This document shows positions 19,123 to 27,358 of a stretch of 64,000 nt of DNA, in pieces. The position numbers and the translations under genes were made by a program. Source of the DNA: Pseudomonas bohemica (GTDB lineage Bacteria > Pseudomonadota > Gammaproteobacteria > Pseudomonadales > Pseudomonadaceae); the NCBI RefSeq assembly GCF_002934685.1, contig NZ_NKHL01000120.1, positions 323,410-387,409 of the forward strand. The letters run 5' to 3'. Within the stretch, counting starts at the first letter, position 1; every line of letters starts with the position of its first letter. The notes under the pieces are model-generated. The model saw nothing but the letters and a program-made list of their open reading frames with translations, had not been told where the DNA came from and made no database searches.

Positions 19123-21660
19123 ATGACGCAAGTCACGGTGAAAGAACTGGCCAAAACGGTCGACACACCGGTAGAGCGCCTGTTACAGCAGATGCGTGAG
19201 GCAGGTCTGCCGCACACCGCCGCCGAGCAAGTTGTGACCGATAACGAAAAACAAGCCCTGTTGACGCACCTGAAAAGCGGCCACAAGGCTAAAGTGGAAG
19301 AACCGCGCAAGATCACTTTGCAGCGTAAAACCACCAGTACCCTGCGCGTTGCTGGCAGTAAAAGCATCAGCGTTGAGGTGCGTAAAAAGAAGGTCTTCGT
19401 ACAGCGCAGCCCGGAAGAAATCGAAGCCGAGCGCAAGCGTGAGCAGGAAGAGCGTCGTGCGGTAGAAAATGCCGCGCGTCAAAAGGCTGAAGAAGAAGCC
19501 CGTCAGCGTGCCGAAGAAGAAGCGCGCCGTCAGCCTGCTGCTGCCCCGCAAGCTGCCGACGCTGTCGCTGCCAGCGCGCCTGTTGCCGAACCGGCTCCGC
19601 AAGTCGCTGCCCAGCCTGTCCAGGAGGCGCCTGTCGCTGCACCTGCACCGGTTGCCGAGCGCAAGAAGGACGAACCTCGCCGCCCTGACAAACCACGCAA
19701 CGATGACAACAATCGTCGCGGCGGTGGTGGTGATGGCGAGCGTAAGAACGCTCCGCATCGCGCTTCGGTCAAGGAAAAGGCGCCTGCGCCACGGGTTGCT
19801 CCACGTACTACCGACGAAGAAAGCGATGGCTTCCGTCGCGGTGGTCGTGGCAAGGCCAAGCTGAAGAAACGCAATGCTCACGGCTTCCAGAACCCTACCG
19901 GTCCTGTGGTTCGTGAAGTGAAGATCGGCGAGACCATCACTGTGGGCGATCTCGCTCAACAGATGTCGGTCAAAGCCGCTGAAATCATCAAGTTCATGTT
20001 CAAGCTGGGTACTCCAGCCACCATCAACCAGGTACTGGATCAGGAAACTGCCCAGCTGGTCGCCGAAGAACTGGGCCACAAAGTGACCCTGGTCAGCGAC
20101 ACCGCCCTGGAAGATTCCTTGGCCGAGTCCCTGAAGTTCGAAGGTGAGACGGTTCCTCGTGCGCCGGTCGTGACCGTCATGGGTCACGTTGACCATGGTA
20201 AGACCTCGCTGCTCGACTACATTCGTCGTGCCAAGGTCGCCGCTGGCGAAGCCGGTGGTATTACCCAGCACATCGGTGCGTACCACGTGGAAACCGATCG
20301 TGGCATGGTGACCTTCCTCGACACCCCTGGTCACGCCGCGTTTACCGCAATGCGTGCTCGTGGTGCCAAGGCGACCGACATCGTGATCCTGGTTGTCGCT
20401 GCTGACGACGGCGTGATGCCGCAGACCATCGAAGCCGTGCAACATGCACAGGCTGCTGGTGTTCCGCTGGTAGTGGCCGTGAACAAGATCGACAAGCCGG
20501 GCGCTGACCTGGACCGCATCCGCAGTGAACTGTCGGTTCATGGCGTGACGTCCGAAGAATGGGGTGGCGATACACCGTTCGTACCTGTTTCGGCGAAAGT
20601 CGGTACCGGTGTAGACGAGCTGCTCGAAGCCGTGTTGCTGCAGGCTGAAGTGCTTGAGCTGGTCGCTACGCCATCGGCTCCTGGCCGTGGTGTCGTGGTT
20701 GAATCGCGCCTGGACAAGGGCCGTGGTCCAGTTGCGACCGTTCTGGTTCAGGACGGCACGCTGCGTCAGGGCGACATGGTTCTGGTCGGCTCCAACTACG
20801 GCCGCGTTCGCGCCATGCTCGACGAAAACGGCAAGCCTATTAAGGAAGCCGGTCCGTCCATCCCGGTCGAGATCCTCGGCCTGGACGGTACACCGGACGC
20901 TGGCGACGAGATGAGCGTTGTGGCTGACGAGAAGAAAGCCCGCGAAGTGGCTCTGTTCCGTCAAGGCAAGTTCCGCGAAGTGAAGCTGGCCCGTGCTCAC
21001 GCCGGCAAGCTGGAAAACATCTTCGAGAATATGGGTCAGGAAGAGAAGAAGACGCTCAACATCGTCCTCAAATCCGACGTCCGTGGTTCTCTGGAAGCTT
21101 TGCAAGGCGCTTTGAATGGCCTGGGCAACGACGAAGTACAAGTACGTGTAGTGGGCGGCGGCGTCGGTGGTATCACCGAGAGCGACGCCAACCTGGCGCT
21201 GGCTTCCAACGCGGTCCTGTTCGGCTTCAACGTGCGTGCTGATGCTGGCGCGCGCAAGATCGTCGAGCAGGAAGGTCTGGACATGCGTTACTACAACGTC
21301 ATCTACGACATCATCGAAGACGTCAAGAAAGCCCTCACCGGTATGCTTGGCAGTGACGTCCGGGAGAACATCCTGGGTATCGCCGAAGTTCGCGACGTAT
21401 TCCGCTCGCCGAAATTCGGTGCGATCGCCGGTTGCATGGTCATCGAAGGTGTCGTGTTCCGTAACCGTCCAATCCGTGTACTGCGTGAAGACATCGTTAT
21501 CTTCGAAGGCGAGCTGGAATCCCTGCGCCGCTTCAAGGATGACGCTTCCGAAGTACGTGCCGGCATGGAATGCGGTATCGGCGTCAAGAGCTACAACGAC
21601 GTCAAGGTCGGTGACAAGATCGAAGTCTTCGAGAAGGTCCAAGTGGCTCGCAGCCTCTAA
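19123..21660 (+). CDS. infB: Translation initiation factor IF-2
   Basis: IF-2 is the GTPase that places fMet-tRNA on the 30S subunit and joins the 50S. The 845 residues include the IF2-N domain, a long Lys/Glu/Arg- and Ala/Pro-rich linker (about 100-240), a second IF2-N domain, the G domain (GHVDHGKT, DTPGH, NKID) and domains II-IV. It sits with nusA and initiator tRNA in the classical order. An 866-codon frame on the minus strand is a shadow. Confidence 0.99.
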   Translation: MTQVTVKELAKTVDTPVERLLQQMREAGLPHTAAEQVVTDNEKQALLTHLKSGHKAKVEEPRKITLQRKTTSTLRVAGSKSISVEVRKKKVFVQRSPEEIEAERKREQEERRAVENAARQKAEEEARQRAEEEARRQPAAAPQAADAVAASAPVAEPAPQVAAQPVQEAPVAAPAPVAERKKDEPRRPDKPRNDDNNRRGGGGDGERKNAPHRASVKEKAPAPRVAPRTTDEESDGFRRGGRGKAKLKKRNAHGFQNPTGPVVREVKIGETITVGDLAQQMSVKAAEIIKFMFKLGTPATINQVLDQETAQLVAEELGHKVTLVSDTALEDSLAESLKFEGETVPRAPVVTVMGHVDHGKTSLLDYIRRAKVAAGEAGGITQHIGAYHVETDRGMVTFLDTPGHAAFTAMRARGAKATDIVILVVAADDGVMPQTIEAVQHAQAAGVPLVVAVNKIDKPGADLDRIRSELSVHGVTSEEWGGDTPFVPVSAKVGTGVDELLEAVLLQAEVLELVATPSAPGRGVVVESRLDKGRGPVATVLVQDGTLRQGDMVLVGSNYGRVRAMLDENGKPIKEAGPSIPVEILGLDGTPDAGDEMSVVADEKKAREVALFRQGKFREVKLARAHAGKLENIFENMGQEEKKTLNIVLKSDVRGSLEALQGALNGLGNDEVQVRVVGGGVGGITESDANLALASNAVLFGFNVRADAGARKIVEQEGLDMRYYNVIYDIIEDVKKALTGMLGSDVRENILGIAEVRDVFRSPKFGAIAGCMVIEGVVFRNRPIRVLREDIVIFEGELESLRRFKDDASEVRAGMECGIGVKSYNDVKVGDKIEVFEKVQVARSL

Positions 21661-21732
21661 ACCGCGAGCTTCAGGAGTCATGGCAGGCGTCGCATGCAAA
21701 TGCCCAGCGCCCGTCATGGACTCTAAACGCAA

Positions 21733-21765
21733 CGCCCGGTCCGGCTTCTGCCAGGCCGGGCGTTT
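21733..21765 (+). terminator. Terminator-like hairpin in the infB-rbfA spacer
   Basis: CGCCCGGTCCGG (21733-21744) pairs with CCAGGCCGGGCG (21751-21762) with one mismatch and one G-T pair; TTT follows. It would reduce, not abolish, read-through into rbfA-truB, or serve as an mRNA processing site. Confidence 0.55.
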
Positions 21766-21818
21766 GCCGCTTTCAGACCGCACGGCTTTTGCAGTGGGTC
21801 AGTGACAGGTAACAAGAC

Positions 21819-22220
21819 ATGGCAAAAGAATACAGCCGTACTCAACGTATCGGCGATCAGATGCAGCGCGAATTGGCTCAGTTGATCCGTCGCGAAGTGA
21901 AAGACCCGCGTGTGGGTCTGGTCACCATCACCGCAGTCGATGTCAGCCGCGACGTGGGCCACGCGAAGATTTTCATCACCGTGATGGGGCAGGACAACGC
22001 CGAAGACATTGCTCAGACCATCAAGGTACTGAACTCGGCAGCCGGTTTCCTGCGCATGCAACTGGCGCGGGAAATGAAGCTGCGCAGCGTGCCTCAGTTG
22101 CACTTCCACTACGACGAAAGCGTTGTTCGTGGTGCGCATCTGTCGGCGTTGATCGAACGCGCGGTGGCCGAAGACGGTCAGCACGACACTTCTGCCAAGC
22201 AAGACGGCTCGGAGGAGTAA
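21819..22220 (+). CDS. rbfA: Ribosome-binding factor A
   Basis: RbfA is a KH-like protein that binds immature 30S subunits and aids 16S rRNA 5' end processing, especially in the cold. The 133 residues show the family features RIGDQMQRELAQLIRREVKDPR and the VPQLHFHYDESV segment. It is four bases ahead of truB, so translation is probably coupled. Confidence 0.97.
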   Translation: MAKEYSRTQRIGDQMQRELAQLIRREVKDPRVGLVTITAVDVSRDVGHAKIFITVMGQDNAEDIAQTIKVLNSAAGFLRMQLAREMKLRSVPQLHFHYDESVVRGAHLSALIERAVAEDGQHDTSAKQDGSEE

Positions 22221-22224
22221 CGGC

Positions 22225-23142
22225 GTGGCCCAGGTCAAGCGTATTCGCCGCAACGTCAGCGGCATCATCCTGCTCGACAAGCCATTGGGGTTCACGTCCA
22301 ACGCGGCCTTGCAGAAGGTTCGCTGGTTGCTCAATGCGGAAAAGGCCGGCCACACCGGTAGCCTCGATCCGCTGGCCACCGGCGTGCTGCCGCTGTGCTT
22401 CGGCGAGGCAACCAAGTTCTCTCAGTATCTGCTCGATTCCGACAAGGGTTACGAAACCCTGATGCAATTGGGCAAAACCACCACCACGGCGGATGCCGAA
22501 GGCGAAGTGTTACAAACTCGTCCGGTGACCGTTGGTCGCTCTGATATCGAAGCTGTATTGCCCGATTTTCGTGGGCAAATCAGTCAGATACCACCGATGT
22601 ACTCCGCCCTCAAGCGTGATGGCCAGCCGCTGTACAAGCTGGCTCGAGCAGGGGAAGTGGTGGAGCGCGAAGCACGTTCTGTTACTATTGCGCGCCTGGA
22701 ATTATTGGCGAGCGAAGGCGAGACCGCACGCCTGGCCGTTGACTGCAGCAAGGGCACCTATATTCGTACCCTGGTGGAGGATATCGGTGAAAAACTCGGC
22801 TGTGGTGCATACGTTGCCGAATTGCGTCGTACACAAGCGGGTCCTTTCGGTCTTGCCCAGACGGTAACGCTGGAAGAGCTGGAAGCAGTACACGCCGAAG
22901 GCGGTAACGAGGCGGTTGATCGCTTCCTGATGCCTTCCGACAGCGGCTTGCAGGATTGGCCGCTGTTGAAGTTTTCCGAGCACAGTTCGTTTTACTGGTT
23001 GCATGGTCAGCCAGTTCGGGCCCCCGATGCGCCGAACTCCGGCATGGTGCGGGTGCAGGATCATGAAGGACGCTTCATCGGGATCGGTGAAGTGAGCGAA
23101 GACGGACGCATTGCGCCGCGTCGGCTGATTCGGTCAGAGTGA
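22225..23142 (+). CDS. truB: tRNA pseudouridine-55 synthase TruB
   Basis: TruB makes pseudouridine 55 in the T-loop of tRNAs. The catalytic Asp is residue 48 in GSLDPLATGVLP, and the C-terminus (from about residue 250) is a PUA-like RNA-binding domain. The start is GTG at 22225, preceded by GGAGGAG. At 305 residues it is of normal length. Confidence 0.97.
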   Translation: MAQVKRIRRNVSGIILLDKPLGFTSNAALQKVRWLLNAEKAGHTGSLDPLATGVLPLCFGEATKFSQYLLDSDKGYETLMQLGKTTTTADAEGEVLQTRPVTVGRSDIEAVLPDFRGQISQIPPMYSALKRDGQPLYKLARAGEVVEREARSVTIARLELLASEGETARLAVDCSKGTYIRTLVEDIGEKLGCGAYVAELRRTQAGPFGLAQTVTLEELEAVHAEGGNEAVDRFLMPSDSGLQDWPLLKFSEHSSFYWLHGQPVRAPDAPNSGMVRVQDHEGRFIGIGEVSEDGRIAPRRLIRSE

Positions 23143-23225
23143 CCGAAGCTGTCGTGACAGGGTTTCCTGGCATGGCAGTATGAGGATGGCTGTTAACAGG
23201 CATGGTCACTCCTCACTTTTTAATA

Positions 23226-23241
23226 CGAGAGTCTGCTCTCG
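23226..23241 (+). promoter_or_regulatory. Hairpin in the rpsO leader
   Basis: CGAGAG (23226-23231), loop TCTG, CTCTCG (23236-23241): a perfect six-base stem in the 150-base space upstream of rpsO. S15 represses its own mRNA through leader structures in E. coli; whether this hairpin has that role is unknown. Confidence 0.35.
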
Positions 23242-23292
23242 GCCTGTTGAAACCTCTCCCTGGATTGGTTTCCTGATAAAAGGAATGCCCAC

Positions 23293-23562
23293 ATGGCACT
23301 CAGCGTTGAAGAAAAAGCTCAGATCGTAACCGACTACCAGCAAGCTGTTGGTGACACTGGTTCGCCAGAAGTGCAAGTTGCACTGCTGACCGCCAACATC
23401 AACAAACTGCAAGGCCACTTCAAGGCCAACGGTAAAGATCACCACTCCCGTCGTGGTCTGATCCGTATGGTAAACCAGCGTCGTAAGCTGCTGGATTACC
23501 TGAAAGGTAAGGACGTTAGCCGTTACAGCGCCCTGATCGGTCGTCTGGGTCTGCGTCGCTAA
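23293..23562 (+). CDS. rpsO: Ribosomal protein S15
   Basis: S15 binds 16S rRNA early in 30S assembly. The 89 residues match the family, including TGSPEVQVALLTANI, HSRRGL and the RLGLRR end. The gene lies between truB and pnp as in enterobacteria, where rpsO and pnp share transcripts separated by RNA processing. Confidence 0.99.
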   Translation: MALSVEEKAQIVTDYQQAVGDTGSPEVQVALLTANINKLQGHFKANGKDHHSRRGLIRMVNQRRKLLDYLKGKDVSRYSALIGRLGLRR

Positions 23563-23575
23563 TAACGACTCAGAT

Positions 23576-23640
23576 AGAGGTTGGTTGTCTGTCATGTTCC
23601 ATCGATTCAATCGACGGTTCCTGGCAGGCTCCCAGCCTCT
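23576..23640 (+). promoter_or_regulatory. Long hairpin in the rpsO-pnp spacer (candidate RNase III site)
   Basis: Nested arms form one extended stem: AGAGGTTGG (23576-23584) with CCAGCCTCT (23632-23640), CTGTCA (23589-23594) with TGGCAG (23622-23627), and TCGAT (23602-23606) with ATCGA (23610-23614). In E. coli the pnp leader carries an RNase III-cut hairpin through which PNPase limits its own synthesis; this structure has the right place and shape for the same job. Confidence 0.6.
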
Positions 23641-23737
23641 AGTTGTATCTGGACTGCCGAAGGGTCCGATTCCCCTCGCTGCCCAAGAATTCGCAAGAAA
23701 CCAGTTCCCCCAAGAGCCACAAAGAAGGTAGGAAACC

Positions 23738-25843
23738 GTGAACCCGGTAATCAAGAAGTTTCAATTCGGTCAATCGATCGTAACCCTGGAGACAGGCCGC
23801 ATCGCCCGTCAAGCCTCTGGCGCAGTATTGGTCACCGTTGACGACGACGTCACCGTGCTCGTGACTGTGGTCGGCGCCAAACAAGCGGACGCCAGCAAAG
23901 GCTTCTTCCCACTTTCCGTTCACTACCAAGAAAAAACCTACGCTGCCGGCAAGATCCCAGGCGGTTTCTTCAAGCGTGAAGGCCGTCCTTCCGAAAAGGA
24001 AACCCTGACTTCGCGTCTGATCGACCGTCCGATCCGTCCACTGTTTCCCGAAGGCTTCATGAACGAAGTGCAGGTTGTCTGCACCGTCGTTTCCACCAGC
24101 AAGAAAACCGATCCGGACATCGCTGCGATGATCGGCACCTCGGCCGCTCTGGCGATCTCCGGTATCCCTTTCGACGGCCCGATCGGCGCCGCTCGCGTAG
24201 CTTTCCACGAAAGCACCGGCTACCTGCTGAACCCGACTTACGAGCAACTGAAGGCGTCGAGCCTGGACATGGTCGTTGCCGGTACCGAAGAAGCGGTGCT
24301 GATGGTTGAATCCGAAGCCAAAGAGCTGACCGAAGACCAGATGCTGGGCGCCGTATTGTTCGCCCATGACGAATTCCAGTCGGTCATCAAGGCCGTTAAA
24401 GAGCTGGCCGCCGAAGCTGCCAAGCCAACCTGGACCTGGGCTCCTCAGGCTGAGGCCACCGAACTGCTGGGCGCTATCCGTTCCGAATTCGGCGCTGCCA
24501 TCTCCGAGGCCTACACCATCACCGTCAAGGCCGACCGTTACGCTCGCCTGGGCGAGCTGAAGAATCAAGTCGTTGCCAAGCTGGCTGTTGAAGAAGGCAG
24601 CCCGACGGCTTCCGAAGTCAAAGCAGCCTTCGGTGAAATCGAATACCGCACCGTTCGCGAAAACATCGTCAACGGCAAGCCACGTATCGATGGTCGCGAC
24701 ACCCGCACTGTGCGTCCGCTGAACATCGAGGTTGGCGTTCTGCCCAAGACTCACGGTTCGGCACTGTTCACCCGTGGCGAAACTCAGGCGCTGGTGGTTG
24801 CCACTCTGGGTACCGCGCGTGATGCACAGCTGCTCGACACCCTCGAAGGCGAGAAGAAAGACCCCTTCATGCTGCACTACAACTTCCCTCCGTTCTCGGT
24901 GGGCGAGTGTGGTCGCATGGGTGGCGCTGGTCGTCGCGAAATCGGTCACGGCCGTCTGGCCCGTCGTTCGGTTCAGGCCATGCTGCCAGCCGCTGACGCG
25001 TTCCCGTACACCATCCGTGTCGTATCGGAAATCACCGAGTCCAACGGTTCGAGCTCCATGGCTTCGGTCTGCGGCGCTTCCCTGGCTCTGATGGACGCTG
25101 GTGTGCCGATGAAGGCGCCGGTTGCCGGTATCGCCATGGGTCTGGTTAAAGAAGGCGAGAAGTTCGCTGTTCTGACCGACATCCTGGGTGACGAAGACCA
25201 CCTTGGCGACATGGACTTCAAAGTGGCCGGTACCGCCAATGGCGTCACCGCGCTGCAGATGGATATCAAGATCAAGGGCATCACTGAAGAGATCATGGAG
25301 ATCGCCCTGGGCCAGGCCCTGGAAGCTCGCCTGAACATCCTCGGCCAGATGAACAAGATCATCGGTCAGTCGCGCACCGAGCTGTCGGAAAACGCTCCGA
25401 CCATGATCGCGATGAAGATCGACACCGACAAGATCCGTGACGTCATCGGTAAAGGTGGAGCAACCATTCGCGCCATCTGCGAAGAAACCAAGGCTTCGAT
25501 CGACATCGAAGACGATGGCTCGATCAAGATCTTCGGCGAAACCAAGGAAGCGGCTGAAGCGGCACGTCAGCGCGTTCTGGGTATCACCGCAGAGGCCGAG
25601 ATCGGCAAGATTTACGTTGGTAAGGTCGAGCGCATCGTCGACTTCGGCGCTTTCGTCAACATTCTGCCGGGCAAGGACGGTCTGGTTCACATCTCCATGC
25701 TGAGCGATGCTCGCGTCGAGAAAGTGACCGACATCCTCAAAGAAGGTCAGGAGGTCGAAGTACTGGTACTGGACGTCGACAACCGTGGTCGCATCAAGCT
25801 GTCAATTAAAGACGTGGCAGCCGCCAAGGCGTCGGGCGTTTAA
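23738..25843 (+). CDS. pnp: Polyribonucleotide nucleotidyltransferase (PNPase)
   Basis: PNPase is a trimeric 3'-5' phosphorolytic exoribonuclease, a partner of RNase E in the degradosome. The 701 residues hold two RNase PH domains joined by a helical domain, then a KH domain (KIRDVIGKGGATIRAIC) and a C-terminal S1 domain (VGKVERIVDFGAFVNI...KDGLVHISML). GTG at 23738 is preceded by a good ribosome site (AGGAAA). Confidence 0.99.
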   Translation: MNPVIKKFQFGQSIVTLETGRIARQASGAVLVTVDDDVTVLVTVVGAKQADASKGFFPLSVHYQEKTYAAGKIPGGFFKREGRPSEKETLTSRLIDRPIRPLFPEGFMNEVQVVCTVVSTSKKTDPDIAAMIGTSAALAISGIPFDGPIGAARVAFHESTGYLLNPTYEQLKASSLDMVVAGTEEAVLMVESEAKELTEDQMLGAVLFAHDEFQSVIKAVKELAAEAAKPTWTWAPQAEATELLGAIRSEFGAAISEAYTITVKADRYARLGELKNQVVAKLAVEEGSPTASEVKAAFGEIEYRTVRENIVNGKPRIDGRDTRTVRPLNIEVGVLPKTHGSALFTRGETQALVVATLGTARDAQLLDTLEGEKKDPFMLHYNFPPFSVGECGRMGGAGRREIGHGRLARRSVQAMLPAADAFPYTIRVVSEITESNGSSSMASVCGASLALMDAGVPMKAPVAGIAMGLVKEGEKFAVLTDILGDEDHLGDMDFKVAGTANGVTALQMDIKIKGITEEIMEIALGQALEARLNILGQMNKIIGQSRTELSENAPTMIAMKIDTDKIRDVIGKGGATIRAICEETKASIDIEDDGSIKIFGETKEAAEAARQRVLGITAEAEIGKIYVGKVERIVDFGAFVNILPGKDGLVHISMLSDARVEKVTDILKEGQEVEVLVLDVDNRGRIKLSIKDVAAAKASGV

Positions 25844-25867
25844 TCGCATATCGCTCAGGCGGTAGAG

Positions 25868-25895
25868 AAAAGGGCCCTTCGGGGCTCTTTTTTTT
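25868..25895 (+). terminator. Strong intrinsic terminator after pnp
   Basis: AAAAGGGCCC (25868-25877) pairs with GGGCTCTTTT (25882-25891) around a TTCG tetraloop closed by C-G, an exceptionally stable loop, and the stem runs into eight T's (25888-25895). It ends the nusA-pnp region. Confidence 0.9.
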
Positions 25896-26058
25896 CGATT
25901 GCAATTAATGGTTTACGGCTCGGGCGCCCCTTGGTCAGATGGCCTGAACATGCATCTTGCAAGCGGAACTTTTCGTAAACGGGCAATCTGCACGATGGAA
26001 AACGATCCGTTATTGATTAACTATCTGATTTATATAGTAAAAGTATTAAGCCAAGGTT

Positions 26059-26073
26059 TGGCACAGCGCTTGC
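26059..26073 (+). promoter_or_regulatory. Candidate sigma54 (-24/-12) promoter
   Basis: TGGCAC-N5-TTGC (26059-26064 and 26070-26073) matches the sigma54 consensus in both elements and in spacing. It lies 67 bases before the BON gene, behind an AT-rich stretch (25995-26050) that could bind IHF. A CCAACC-A-GGTTGG repeat lies between it and the gene at 26095-26107. No activator site is recognised. Confidence 0.65.
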
Positions 26074-26139
26074 GATATATCAGTAACCCTGCAGCCAACC
26101 AGGTTGGCGCAGTTTCTGAGAAAAACAGGAGTTACTCGT

Positions 26140-26490
26140 ATGAAGAAGTTCGCTATTGCTGCCGCTACCGCCACTGCTCTGACTCTGACTATGGCTAACG
26201 TAGCCATGGCTCAAACCTCTGCTCAAGCTCCAATGGTAGTCGCCGCCAACGAAGTCGCCAAAACCAAAGAAGCAACTTCGGATACCTGGATCACCACCAA
26301 GGTCAAATCGGACCTGCTGACTGAAAAAGGCATTCCAGGCTCGGACATCAAGGTCGAAACCAACAAGGGTGTTGTTTCCCTGTCCTCGACTGTAGCCATC
26401 ACTGACGCTCAGAAAACCACCGCTGTTGCCATCACCAAGAAAATCAAAGGCGTGAAAGCCGTTTCGGCTGACGGCCTGAAAGCCGAGTAA
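26140..26490 (+). CDS. Secreted BON-domain protein (OsmY-like)
   Basis: This small protein is predicted to be exported: MKKFAIAAATATALTLTMA followed by an AMAQ-type cleavage site near residue 25. The mature part, about 90 residues, is one BON domain (TWITTKVKSDLLTEKGIPG, then VETNKGVVSLSSTV and a final KGVKAVSA), a fold that binds membranes or phospholipid and is found in OsmY and secretins. ACAGGAG precedes the ATG at 26140. It stands alone between terminators and behind a sigma54-type promoter. OsmY-like proteins respond to osmotic or envelope stress; that role here is inferred. Confidence 0.85.
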   Translation: MKKFAIAAATATALTLTMANVAMAQTSAQAPMVVAANEVAKTKEATSDTWITTKVKSDLLTEKGIPGSDIKVETNKGVVSLSSTVAITDAQKTTAVAITKKIKGVKAVSADGLKAE

Positions 26491-26571
26491 CCGATTTTCT
26501 CCAAGAACCATACGAACGGACGATTGACGGCCAGGGAGGCTGTTGATTGATCGATTGAAGGTTCATGCGAA

Positions 26572-26626
26572 GGCCACAAGGATGTGGCCATTACAAGCCT
26601 CGGCCTTTGTGTCGGGGCTTGTTCTA
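26572..26626 (+). terminator. Double hairpin terminator after the BON gene
   Basis: GGCCACA (26572-26578) pairs with TGTGGCC (26583-26589), and CAAGCCTCG (26594-26602) pairs with CGGGGCTTG (26613-26621) followed by TTCTATT. The second hairpin is the likely terminator. Confidence 0.65.
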
Positions 26627-27358
26627 TTCAGGGGATTTGTTCAATCGTGGCTGACTAACGCTTGTACCAGTGAGCCAGGTCAACTATCCGGTTCAGGGCT
26701 CTGGATATAATTCAGAGCAGCGTATAAAAAATCATATAGATCATGGCGTTGCGCCGTTATCCCTTTAAGAGCGGATCTGAAGTCCAGGGTCTATTCTTTA
26801 AATACAACTTACACCCCCATTTATCTGCTCAAGTTGATAAGCACCGTATTGGTTCGCCCTTAAACCGCCGACGCACCGTCGATGAGCTTCGTCTGCACGC
26901 ACAGCCTGGGCGGGCGAGCGCTGCCCCCCGCACTCAGCGTTCTGCCGAGGATTGGACTTGGTATCCGGACCCTGAAGCCTTGTCATCAAGCGTTACTGCT
27001 CACGTAAACTGGACAAATAAAGTTGTTTGGCTCGCTTGCAGAGGGGGCCCTGCTGCTGTTTCGTGAACGGTGGCATGATCTACCCGGGTTAACCAATCCA
27101 TATGCGTGATTATTGACGCCAGAAGACAAGCGATGGATATTTTATTCATTCGTTTGAGTGTAAATGGGCTTGTCCCTGAGCATAAATATTGCATACTGCC
27201 ATCACTTATATAAACCAGTGATGATTCAACTCACTTTGTCTGCTGATCCTTGACTGAATAACTTTTCAGTTCCCGGTGGGCTCAAGTGTTGCCACACAAA
27301 TAATTGCACAGATATTCCGGGCCAGGCCTGAAACTCTTTTGCCGTGAGATTGAAAGCA
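26627..27358. other. 732-base AT-richer stretch without a convincing gene
   Basis: Short frames exist (for example 26743-27066 on the plus strand) but have no family resemblance or ribosome site. Visible structure includes CTCTG-GATATAATT-CAGAG around a perfect TATAAT (26706-26711, no matching -35 box), and CATCACT/AGTGATG (27200-27206 and 27217-27223) enclosing TATATAAACC. The stretch could hold a small RNA or the control region of the receiver-CheC gene; nothing firmer can be said. Confidence 0.5.

Noticed and set aside
19183..21783. 866-codon frame antisense to infB
   Set aside because: The composition (His-, Gln- and Asp-rich) is typical of a shadow of a GC-rich gene, and infB itself is certain.
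25899..26198. 99-codon frame overlapping the BON promoter region
   Set aside because: It begins just behind the pnp terminator, runs across the sigma54-type promoter and into the BON gene in another frame, and resembles no family.
26743..27066. 107-codon frame in the 26.6-27.3 kb gap
   Set aside because: It has no ribosome site and no recognisable domain, and its composition is unlike the neighbouring genes.
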